39,855 nt of DNA from NCBI GenBank assembly GCA_003427395.1, contig BFEA01000023.1, positions 2,018,994-2,058,848 of the forward strand, written 5' to 3'. Within the stretch, counting starts at the first letter, position 1, and every line of letters begins with the position of its first letter. This stretch comes from Chara braunii. Its lineage: Eukaryota; Streptophyta; Charophyceae; Charales; Characeae. Below are positions 31,411 through 39,780 of this stretch, piece after piece. Both the position numbers and the translations under genes were made by a program. The notes under the pieces were generated by a model that was not told the DNA's origin, did no database searches, and saw only the letters and a list, made by a program, of their open reading frames with translations.

Positions 31411-31498
31411 CCCCCCTAGGCGCTAGCGGTGTCTGCTTTTACCAGCACCACTAGCACCACAGGAGGTTTAAAAATAAATAAAAATAAATAAAAAAATT

Positions 31499-31937
31499 GG
31501 AATGTTGTTTCCAAGGGATGCTGAAGGGTATGATGCAGGGTAGGATGGTTGACAATGAAACTGCCTCCCAGCTGCAAGAAGGGTATGATGGATGAAAAGT
31601 GGGGGATGAAAGGAAGATCCTCTCGGAATCTGGAAGAGTTGGGTTTGGTCAAATAGACAAGGGAGAGTGTTGGATGCACCTTTGTCTATCAATTTGTGTG
31701 AATCATTGGTCAAAAATCTTTACTGAGGTAGGTTCGTTGGTGGGAGGGAGGAAGCTAGAACGAGGATGCCGGACTCGGGCCCTTAAAATTAGGTGAAATA
31801 TGCATCCTCCTTCCGTTGTCCGTACAATGCCGGAACGTCCTTGCTTGTCGCAATAGGAGGTGGTCAATGCCAGAAGGTCATCGCTTGTCATCATCTTTTA
31901 ATTGGCTCAACCAGTCCAGTCGGTTCCATTTTACGTA
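31499..31937. other. No gene seen
   Basis: Ordinary composition. A GATGCCGGACTCGGGCCC segment near 31765 vaguely recalls SL1, but it does not pair and I do not count it as a copy. Confidence 0.45.
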
Positions 31938-31992
31938 ATGGGACTGGGCCCAGGTCCCAGCATGTGCTGCTCGCGACAAATGGGACCGAGCC
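31938..31992 (+). repeat. Two-hairpin element, copy F
   Basis: After AATGGGA, SL1 reads CTGGG, loop CCCAGGT, CCCAG (31944-31960). SL2 reads GCTCG (31969-31973) and CGAGC (31987-31991), where other copies have GCTCC and GGAGC, so the pair changed on both sides and stays complementary. No A-rich tail directly follows. Confidence 0.65.
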
Positions 31993-32781
31993 CTCATATT
32001 TGATGGACCCTCGATAAGATTCAGGTTGTTATCCTGGTCTTATGGAGGGATGATCAATTCTATGTTTCAAATTGGAAAAGAAAAAAGGAAGGAGAAGGGG
32101 ATCTAGAAAATGCAGTAGTGCCCACTCATGTCAGGCCTAGAGCAAAGGGCATGGTGCAAAATCCATATGCACTGGAAACATGGAAAACCAAATCCAACAT
32201 GTTTGACCTAGATCTGTAACTTGCAGACTTCAAAGAACCTTCTGAAACAGGTAGGGCCATAGGAAAGGGTCGTGTCTTTTTGTCAGCCCTTTCTTTCTTT
32301 TCCTTTTTCTCCCATCCGCCCTCTTTCCCCCCCCCCCCCAGCTTCAAGCCAACTTCGTCTGGTTTTCGTTTGAGCCGCAAGCTTGTCTGCGCAAAAGATT
32401 CTGGCAAGATTTAATTACAGGTTTATGTCATCATCTTACCTTCTAATTTCAATGTCTCCCAGAAAAACAGAAGAAAAAAATGTCATCATGACTCTGGAGA
32501 ACATCACAACAGCTGCCACCAACTTCAAAGACTGGAGGTTGTCTTTCTTCATTCATTTTACTTTTTTTAAATCTCTCTCCTCCTTACCCGCATCCCTTTT
32601 GTCTCCAATCCTCTATCCCCTGTCTTTTTCCTTTTTTCCTGTTTTTGTTTTTCTTATTTTTAAGGAGGTAGCCCCATAAGATTACTGTATCAAAGCATTT
32701 CCATTAGGACTCGAGCTCATGCTCTGTCCGTTAACAATTACATGTGTATAGGCGAGAGGGTGGCCGGTACACAGTAATGGT
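31993..32781. other. No gene seen; T- and C-rich tracts
   Basis: It contains a C tract at 32329-32339, T-rich DNA at 32560-32665 and short open frames only. A segment near 32700-32740 on the minus strand recalls a tRNA T-arm but does not fit the B-box consensus. Confidence 0.4.
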
Positions 32782-33209
32782 TCGTCATCATCATCAGGGT
32801 GCTGCTCGTCATCATCATCATCATCATCATCATCATCAACAGGGCGTGGTTCGACATCATCATCACGGTAATGGTTCGTCATCATCATCAGGGTGCTGCT
32901 CGTCATCACCATCATCATCATCAGGGTACGGCTCGTCATCATCATCAAGGCGTAGGTCTTCACTTCTGTTCGGCACTAGTATCATCATCATTATCAAGGA
33001 GCCGTTCATCAGGGGTGCTGCTCATCACTCATCGTTGTATTACCATCATCAATAGTTCACCATCATAGGGCGCGGTTGGCGAAGTTCGTCATCATAGGGC
33101 GCTGCTCATCCCTATCATCATCATCATTATCATCACCATCATTAGGTTATCATCAAAGGTGCTCGTCATCAGCACCATCATCATCCTGTTGTCATCACAG
33201 GGCGCTGTG

Positions 33210-33250
<41 letters not shown>

Positions 33251-33470
33251 GTTTGTAATCATAGGGGCTGTTGGTGCTGCTCTTTAGTATGATCAGCATC
33301 ATCATTCTGTCTTCATTCTCATCACTACCATCATCATCATCATCATCATCATCAGTTTGTCGTCATTAGATGTTGCTCTTCAAGGCATTGTTTGCCTTTC
33401 AAGTCAGCAGGTGAGTTGGTCGTCACCATCATCCTCATCATCATCATCTTCAGGGTGCTGTTCATCGTCA
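32782..33470 (+). repeat. TCA-rich minisatellite region
   Basis: (TCA)n runs of varying length alternate with a GC-rich motif close to GGGTGCTGCTCGTC or GGGCGCTGCTCATC. The spacing of that motif is irregular, roughly 30-110 bases. Frames read as poly-Ser, poly-His or poly-Ile on the plus strand and poly-Asp on the minus strand, so no gene is called. Confidence 0.85.
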
Positions 33471-33643
33471 TCAGCAAAATCCAAAAAAAGAAATCTCATC
33501 TACCTTTTCTCCATTATAATTTTCAGAAATTTCCGATTCTTCCAGTCATATCTTAGGAATCCTATTTCCTAAATTCCTTGTTTTTTTTTTTCTCCACTAT
33601 TATTTTCTGATTCCCCTTTTTTTTTGGGGGGGGGGGAGACAAA

Positions 33644-33700
33644 TGCTCCGATCTATTCGTGGGGAGCAACACGTGCTGGCAACCGGGCCCAGCGTCCCAT
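33644..33700 (-). repeat. Two-hairpin element, copy G
   Basis: On the minus strand: ATGGGAC, SL1 GCTGGG, loop CCCGGTT, GCCAGC (one mismatched closing pair), ACGTG, then SL2 TGCTCC ... GGAGCA. It is followed on the minus strand by a C run and then a run of A (plus-strand T and G tracts at 33617-33637). This looks like a retroposon 3' end with a short tail. Confidence 0.75.
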
Positions 33701-33789
33701 GTAGAATATACAAATGATTTGAAATACCAGGGCCTTTGGGCGCACTAATGAATTATTTTTGCATGGGGGGGGGTTGGGGTTTTAAGGAG

Positions 33790-34490
33790 GAGAGCTAGGG
33801 GCTTCACAAGGTGGGGGGTGAAATGCCCTGGAGGGAGTGGGGGCATATTTTTGGGGGATGCCCTATTCTGGGGTTGGGAGAGATGTATGGGTTGGCATCA
33901 TATCCCAGCGGAGGCAGATAGGGGTGAGGGGTTGGCTGAGGCATACTTTATGTGGAAATGGATGCCTTAGTGGAAGTTGGGGGAGAAGGCGGGTATGTCC
34001 CAAGTTGGGGCCGATAAGGAGAGCTTGTGATCAGGGCAGTCCTTTTCGGTGGAGGCAGTGGAGGGACAGGGGGAGATGGAGGGCGGGTGGGGGGGGGGAT
34101 AATCCACATAAACGTCCAGAATTTTGATTCTCCTCTTAAGCACAAACAAATTATTTCCAATGGGGTGGTGGGTTGGTTCTGGGGGGGAGAGCTCTACTCT
34201 GCAAGGCCTTCACAAAGAGGGAGGTGATTGCCCTGAAGGGAGACGGGGCAGATTTTGGGGGATGCTCTATTCTGGGGTTGGGGGAGATGTATGGGTCGGC
34301 ATCATATCCCAGCGGTGGCAGACAAGGGCAAGGGGTCGGCAGAGGCATACTTTGGGTGGGAACTGGATGCCTTTGTGGGAGTAGGGGGGGGAACGGGTCT
34401 GTCCCAGGTTGGGGCCGATGAGGAGTGTCCATGATCAGAGGCGGTCCTTTTTGGTGAAGACAGCGGTGGGGCATGGGGACGAGGGGGACA
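33790..34490 (+). repeat. Two-copy tandem duplication, period about 405 bases
   Basis: GGGGGATGCYCTATTCTGGG, GAGATGTATGGGTYGGCATC, ATATCCCAGCGGWGGCAGA and the GTTGGGGCCGAT block occur in order from about 33855 and again from about 34257. The DNA is strongly G-biased on the plus strand. Frames in it simply repeat. Confidence 0.85.
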
Positions 34491-34658
34491 AGGGGGAATT
34501 TCTATATCCTTTGTTTGTATTTGGTGGGACTTTTCCTGATTCTTTCTGGTTATTCCTGGTAGTTTGAAGAATCTCTTGGGACTCTGAGGATCTGTTGGTG
34601 GTTTGTACAAAGCTGCACTGGAATTAGACTGTTATATTCAGGATCCGTGGTTGTTCAA

Positions 34659-34870
34659 TGTCAGAACAACGCTGGCTGGAGCCGGGGTGATGCTCTGTAA
34701 CTTGTCGAAGGTGAGGGCATGAGGCCTTGTGGAGAGATCTGGGGATGCTATGCGGGGGCATCCTAAGGGACAGTTGGGAGTTGCTGACACAGGACGACAC
34801 TGGCCGGAGCTGGAGTGAGTCGTGTTGCTCTGTATCCTAGCAGATAGGGGGCGTGAGGCCTGAATGAGTT
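34659..34870 (+). repeat. Weak two-copy duplication, period about 130 bases
   Basis: A segment running ACGCTGGCTGGAGC to GCTCTGTA at about 34670-34700 recurs in diverged form at about 34797-34834. Each is followed by a GTGAGGGCATGAGGCCT-like block (about 34709 and 34847). Confidence 0.5.
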
Positions 34871-35127
34871 TGTAAGAGAATAAGTCAGTTTTAGTGAGCT
34901 TTGTTACGATCTGTTGGAAATCCCTTAGATACTCGAGTATTCCGTAAATTGCGGTGGACTTCAGGAGGTGTTTAGCGATCATTAAAAAGGATTCGTAGTC
35001 TTCTCATCATCTATCCTGAAGTCCAGTAGCTTGTTCACGATCTTGGAGGATACTCTCAAAGCTGAAACCGGGTAAATGGCCCCGGCACGTCGATTGGTTC
35101 ACAATTTTTTTTGTACATGTCTTCATA

Positions 35128-35213
35128 TGGGACGCTGGGCCTGATTCCCAGCACGTGCTGCTCCCCACGAATAGACTGGAGCATGTTTTCAAAAAAAAAA
35201 GAAAAAAAAAAAG
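35128..35213 (+). mobile_element. Two-hairpin element, copy H, with A-rich tail
   Basis: SL1: GCTGGG (35134-35139), loop CCTGATT, CCCAGC (35147-35152). SL2: TGCTCC (35159-35164) and GGAGCA (35178-35183). Both stems are perfect. An A-rich tail (35190-35213) starts six bases after SL2, so this copy looks like an extremely short retroposed 3' end. Confidence 0.75.
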
Positions 35214-35327
35214 GGTGGTCGGTACACACTTTCATCGACGTGCCAGCGTCTGTGAAAATGCACGTTGCAGCACGAGAGCAACTAGCAAGCCCCAAGTCTT
35301 CACTGAGCCATGGTGAATGACAGAGGG

Positions 35328-35381
35328 TGGGCCAGTGTGGTAGCTCAGTTGGTTAGAGCTCTGACGCCTTAACCATCATAA
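35328..35381 (+). ncRNA. tRNA-derived fragment, truncated
   Basis: TAGCTCAGTTGG (35341-35352) is a perfect A-box with a normal D-arm (AGCTC ... GAGCT), followed by an anticodon-arm-like CTGACGCCTTAACCATCA. The sequence then leaves the tRNA pattern and no B-box follows. The leading GGCCAGTGTG also begins the fragment at 10822. It is probably the head of a tRNA-derived SINE, cut off by the LINE that starts after it. Confidence 0.5.
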
Positions 35382-35445
35382 CCACACCCCACGCCTCCCC
35401 CACGAGCCCCAACCCCACGCCCGCCTCCTCCGCTCGTCCCGCCGC

Positions 35446-36160
35446 CGCTTAGAAATATCTCGTTCTGGACCAAGAAACTCGAGCAAGCAGACCTGCAAGT
35501 CAAGTCCCTCAATGTCAATGGTCTCATGATGGCAAACCTACAGAAAATAACCGCGATATGGAATGAGATCAGACACCCAGGTTCCAAGACGTGGTCGGGT
35601 GGAGTGTGCATTCAAGAGACTCATCTGTTACACAGCCACAACCCCGAGGCCAAACACATACAAATATGGCCACACACAGCATATGGCGCCAGCAACGGCT
35701 AGAGCATCAACAGGGGTAGCCATATGGCTCCCCCCCTCGCCGAGGCTCCCTGAAAGCGACTATGGGGAAAGAGACCATTTGTACAACTAGCATCTATGGT
35801 CCGAATGACACCGCTGCCAGACTTCGATTTTTGCAAAATATGACAAAAGTCATGCCAAAAGACTGTCTCCTGGTCATAGTTGGGGACTTCAATGTTACAC
35901 GTGATCCAACTTTGGACAGACAATCTTCCTCCCAACAGCCGAATGTAGGGGTCATCATACTTAATCTGATCATGGTGGACATGCAACTGTGTGATATATA
36001 CAGATTGCTTCATCCCACCATCAGGGCCTACACCTGTTTGAGATCAAGAGGAGAAGCGGGCTTGTTCAATTCCCGGATAGACTCTTCCTCATCTCGCAAG
36101 CCATTACTGGCCTGCTGACCATTGCAGAGATACAAACGATCAGCCCCTGTCGGTCATTTG
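35446..36160 (+). pseudogene. LINE 2 ORF2: apurinic-type endonuclease domain
   Basis: Motifs of the exonuclease/endonuclease/phosphatase fold appear in order: SLNVNGL near 35500, CIQETHL near 35606, SIYGPN near 35790, IVGDFNVTRDP near 35875 and a SRIDS motif near 36075. This domain normally nicks the target DNA to prime reverse transcription. Breaks: a TAG near 35699, a frame change at about 35700-35765 and loss of frame before the last motif. The expected SDH region appears around 36137-36150 as GATCA directly joined to GCCCCTGTC, which looks like a one-base deletion. It is not functional. Confidence 0.8.
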
Positions 36161-36204
36161 ACCTTTTTTTTTTTTTAATTATTATTAAACGCCCCCATTT
36201 GACC
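36155..36204. mobile_element. Micro-insertion with T-tract and 9-bp direct repeats
   Basis: CATTTGACC at 36155-36163 and again at 36196-36204 flanks about 32 bases: a run of 13 T, AATTATTATTAAACG and a few C. Read on the minus strand, the insert is a poly(A)-tailed scrap, as would come from an almost completely truncated retroposition event. Confidence 0.6.
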
Positions 36205-36218
36205 ACAGGGGAATAGCG

Positions 36219-36506
36219 ATGAAATTATTGTTCCCTCAAAACCTATCCCGCGGCCCCAGTTTTTACAAGTTCAACACGCGTCTGCTCAAATTGCAAGCGT
36301 TGTACCATCTCATGGACGAATTCTGGACCTACCGGTCATCACGGAAAGACAACCACGCATCCCTAGTAGATTGGTTCAACGCTAGTGTGGCCAACCTCAG
36401 GGAGCGGGTTAAAAAATTCTCAATCAAACAAGCGAGAGATCGTAATGCCACCTTGGACAATCTGCTGCAAACAATCGAACAGTGGGACCAACAGATGCTG
36501 GAATAG
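36219..36506 (+). pseudogene. LINE 2 ORF2: linker between endonuclease and reverse transcriptase
   Basis: An open stretch of about 95 codons resembles the spacer of plant LINE ORF2 proteins: SFYKFNTRLL, a tryptophan-rich DEFW...WF segment, and a helical, charged region. It ends at a TAG just before the 36525 insertion. No catalytic motif is expected here. The leading Met is internal to the original ORF. Confidence 0.65.
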
Positions 36507-36524
36507 CCGCTAGACCCACCCGGA

Positions 36525-36779
36525 CGATGCACTGACCCAGGCTAGATCTACTGAAAGCTTCTGGTCCAGGAACTCTGCACTACCCTGCATACAGCACCCT
36601 CGTGCAGGGCCCTGCAAGGCCTGCTCCTCAGATGGGAGGGGGAGCCACGACATGTGCACATGTAGGGTAGTGCAACGACTCTAGTTTTCTGGTGATTGGG
36701 TGGGGGCTACAACATTCACCTCTGAAAATGCAAAAATGCACAATGGGGGGATGATGCATTGACCCAGGCTAGATCTACT
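36525..36779. mobile_element. About 200-base palindrome-rich insertion flanked by 27-bp direct repeats
   Basis: GATGCAYTGACCCAGGCTAG plus ATCTACT occurs at 36525-36551 and 36753-36779 with one mismatch. The 201 bases between them include two perfect 14-bp palindromes, TGCAGGGCCCTGCA (36603-36616) and ACATGTGCACATGT (36650-36663). An inverted repeat lies at TGCACTACCCTGCA (36576-36589) and TGTAGGGTAGTGCA (36661-36674). No coding capacity. It could be a small foldback transposon with a long target duplication or one half of a tandem duplication. Confidence 0.6.
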
Positions 36780-37637
36780 ATGTGACATAACTTGTCAGCC
36801 TTACTTTCCCAACAGCAGAAAAAGGCCCTAAAAACATCCCTCTCACCACAAGAGATTTACACAACATTAAAAGCTATGGAGGACGAGAAAACCCCGGACT
36901 TGGATAGCTTCCTGAAGGAGTTCTGCCTGCACTTCTGGGACCATCCCAACCCGGATTTCATGGCGTAAATATATGCAGCCCAACAAGAAGGCCACTTTGG
37001 GGACCTTATGGGACAAGGGGTCACTACATTGCTTTACAAGACGAGGGACCGATCATAAATTAGAAATTATCGCCCGATTACACTCCTCCGCCTCCTCTAC
37101 AAAATGGGGGCAAAGGCATTATGTAATAGACTCCTTCCTTGTATGCGCCACCTTATCCATATGGATCAGACAAGCTTCATGCCCCACCGAAACATTCAAG
37201 ACAATGTCCTGCTGATCAATGAAACAATCAAACACGCTAGACAGAGAAAATTGCAGGCGACAATCTTATTCATTGACTTTGAAAAAGCATACGACCATGT
37301 CGATTGACGATTTTTGGACCAGTGTTTGGACAAGATGAACTTCGGTCTCCATTCAGGCGCTGGGCCCACATACTCCACCACTCAGCAGCAACGAACATCA
37401 TGCTAAATGGTCACCTATCTCCACCCTTTCCATTGGAAAGGTCTGTGCGACAGAGGGGACCCAATTGCCCCGCCCCTCTTCGTCATTGTAATGGAGTCCT
37501 TGGAAACACTCGTATGAGCCAACCCCGCTATCGAGAGGATCTCCATTCCGGAGCTCTCTGCACACAGAATACCGGTCATCGCATTATTTGTGGATGACCT
37601 CACCGTTCTCATTAAAGCCTCAATCCCCAACATGCAA

Positions 37638-37684
<47 letters not shown>

Positions 37685-38160
37685 CCAGAATCTAAGGAGG
37701 AGGATACGAAAAATTATGATCGTGCTACAGGCCGGGAAGGACCCTATTGCCAGAACCGGGTCCATATGTTAGGGGCCAGATATACTGCTACTATACATTG
37801 GATCCTTCCCCATCTTGCCATCGCAACTCGTGGATGATAGCTAGAACATGCCTGCTAGCATTGATTGCTCTGGTAACCAGAGGATTAACTGAGCAGGTAA
37901 AGAAGTGTCTTGAACCGTGGGCGTGGTCAGGAATCCGGGAGGAGCCACCGGGGGGCACCAGTGGGTTGTCCTTCCATCTTCATGTCTTGGAAACCTGCCC
38001 TTCATCGTCTGTTCCAATGAAAAAAGCAGCAACAGCGCAGCCAAACACCCGGTGCCAGCGCAATAGCGCAACCAAACATGCAAGCCTTCGCACACACGAT
38101 ACCCATTTTTTCCATAGCAGTAGACATGAAGGTCAACTGGGGTGCTAAAACGGAGGGTTG
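36780..38160 (+). pseudogene. LINE 2 ORF2: reverse transcriptase domain, broken and interrupted
   Basis: Reverse transcriptase blocks seen in order: LSPQEIYTTLKAMED (about 36838), NYRPITLL (about 37066), the MDQTSFMPHRNIQDN block (about 37160), LFIDFEKAYDHVD (to about 37307), RGDPIAPPLFVIVME (about 37453) and FVDDLTVLIKA (37587-37619). Both Asp of FVDD are present. Stops and frame changes occur at about 36967, 37054, 37305, 37400 and 37515. The domain is then interrupted at 37641 by a nested retroposon and resumes at 38089 in the same frame with FAHTIPIF and VNWGAKTEGWW. It is inactive. Confidence 0.85.
37629..38088 (-). mobile_element. Nested poly(A) retroposon with target-site duplication
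   Basis: AACATGCAAGCCTT is present at 37629-37642 and 38075-38088. Between them, on the minus strand, lies about 390 bases of sequence followed by a 44-base poly(A) tail (poly(T) at 37641-37684). The flanking LINE reading frame continues across the insertion site. The insert shares a GGTGCCCCCYGGTGRCTC-containing block (37912-37964) and a CTGCTYAGTYAATCCTCTGG block (37858-37900) with the 3' region of LINE 1 at 31093-31145 and 31268-31309. A loop-CCCGGTT remnant of SL1 lies at 37749-37768. It is therefore a 5'-truncated 3' end of the LINE family or a SINE sharing that tail. Confidence 0.85.
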
Positions 38161-39719
38161 GTGGCTCCACAATGCAAACCTGCCTCCACCTGAGGAACCT
38201 TCAGTCAACTGGCGGGCGTAGGAGGAGGCCATCTGCATCCTAGAAATCAGATTCACAGCTTTGGCCCCCCCTAAGGACCACGGGGACCATTTGGTCCAAA
38301 TAGCAATACGAACAATGACCAAATGGAAAGGCCTGCACACATCCATAGTTGGCAGAGCCCTTGCCATCAATAACGCAATCCTGTCAACAAGACAACGTTT
38401 TGGACCTTTCTTCCGCGACAAGTGAATCACCTAAAGACAACGATAGCAGCATACCTATGGGGGAACGATCACGAGCTAACATCTTGCATCAAACGAGTGG
38501 CCTGGGCCCAAGTGGCCCAAGCAAGAGCTAAAGGTGCCCTAACAATTATAGATCCTGAATACCATATCAAATCCATAGTCAGGTTGTTGATGGCCAATGA
38601 CATCCCATGGGCTCCTTTGGCCTATATCCAACTGGCCTGTTTAGCGTCGATATCAATGCACGATAAGCCAGTCCACCCACTAGCCTGGCTTACAAACCCA
38701 GCTTGATCAATACCTGCACCCCCGATGACAGATGTGGGGGACAGCTACGACATGGCAGCCAAAGAAGATCTGGCCAGTGACCCTATGTGGGCCTCCCTGG
38801 TGGACCTATGGAGGGACATAAGACCTGTAAAATCCCCGCCTCCATCAAAGTGGCATCAGGTTTGGAGGCAACCGTGGTTCGGGAACCCCACATTGTGGAC
38901 TCGCAAGGAAGGCCCTTCTCCATTATGCAAGGGTCACATTGACTGTCCTGAGTGAAGAAAGGGATCTTCTCCCTGGGTGACCTATGAGATACACCTGAAG
39001 GCAAATGGAAGAACGCTTCGCAACTCTGGTCAACGCTAAGAAACATTAAAAATTTGGAGGGCAGACTCATTACCCTTCAGGAAGCTGTTCTGATTGCGTG
39101 CCTCCGGACCCTCAAACATGCCCCGAGGATCATGCTAGAAGACTGGGCCGTCCCTGTGACAACCCTCCCCTTCCCGATGGTCATATACAAGGTGGGCAAC
39201 TGCATGACATATCAGGCGGAGCTGGAGGCCTACGAACCAGAACTCCCGGGGGCTTACTTGACCCTTCCAAAAAGAAATGCAGACCTGGATACCCAACATT
39301 GCCAACAACCCTTGACGCCCTTATCAGGGTGAGGGTGTTGGGAGATGACAAATACGACTGGTATGGGTACGAATCATCAATTTCCCTCTCCCAGTTCCCC
39401 TTTGACCCGACATAATGGCACTGGGAGGGTGACAAACCACTCTCCCTATGAAAATTTACAGTTAAGGACTGCTACAGGAGAACACATAAGATGACGGACA
39501 CCACATACATAGTAAAACAATGATGGAAAAAAGACTCTACTCTCACGGCCCAGAAAATCGAACAGATCTCCTGGTCCCGCTATGCACGACTGATGCCCAC
39601 ATCCCGCAGGGCGTTGCAATGGCATATCTTATACAGATGCCTGCCAACGCCGGACTGGGTGGTGTCCAAATCACAATTGTCTACCGCATGGGCACAGGGA
39701 ACGCAACCCTAAGGTAGTC
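38161..39719 (+). pseudogene. LINE 2 ORF2: C-terminal region up to the zf-RVT border
   Basis: Post-reverse-transcriptase region of the LINE: GRALAINNAIL (about 38355), IAAYLWGND (about 38436), RVAWAQVAQ (about 38489), a long stretch with no catalytic motif, and at the end a TVKDCYRRTHK segment (about 39450) followed by LQWHILYRCLPTPDWV (about 39616). The last two align with TVKTSYRKIRV and LQWQIVHCCLPTNSWL of LINE 1. The zf-RVT cysteines that follow in LINE 1 are missing, because the sequence turns into microsatellite at about 39720. Frame changes and stops occur at about 38218, 38424, 38703, 38955 and 39332. Confidence 0.75.
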
Positions 39720-39745
39720 GAAGCAATGAGACTAAGAGCGCACAC

Positions 39746-39780
39746 GAGCGAGCGAGCGAGAGATAGATAGATAGATAGAT

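Larger units (their letters stand above)
28240..31498 (+). mobile_element. LINE copy 1, 5'-truncated non-LTR retrotransposon
   Basis: The copy starts inside the reverse transcriptase domain (about 28240), as expected from incomplete reverse transcription. It carries the rest of ORF2 to a stop at 30889 and then about 600 bases of 3' region. The 3' region includes a T-rich stretch (30960-30994), a partial SL1 hairpin (31000-31025), blocks shared with the nested retroposon at 37641-38074, a complete two-hairpin element (31358-31410) and an A-rich tail of TAAAAA-type units ending near 31498. I could not identify a target-site duplication. It is possible that the element ends earlier, near 31000, and that 31000-31498 is a separate SINE. 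Confidence 0.75.
35446..39719 (+). mobile_element. LINE copy 2, longer decayed non-LTR retrotransposon with nested insertions
   Basis: It runs from the endonuclease N-terminus through reverse transcriptase to the region just before the zf-RVT domain, where a microsatellite and the window edge cut it off. It belongs to the same family as LINE copy 1: the segments around NWGxKTxGWW, the AYLWG region and LQWxIxxxCLPT align in order. It carries three insertions with flanking direct repeats (36155-36204, 36525-36779, 37629-38088). The far 5' part (35385-35445) is C-rich and may be 5' UTR or the end of ORF1. Confidence 0.85.

Noticed and set aside
31762-31790. Possible further SL1 copy
   Set aside because: It shares GATGCCGGAC but the stem does not pair and the loop is different.
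32695-32745. Minus-strand tRNA T-arm-like segment
   Set aside because: It does not fit the B-box consensus and no A-box is found at the right distance.
32682-33258. Poly-His, poly-Ser and poly-Asp frames
   Set aside because: Direct translations of the TCA minisatellite in different frames.
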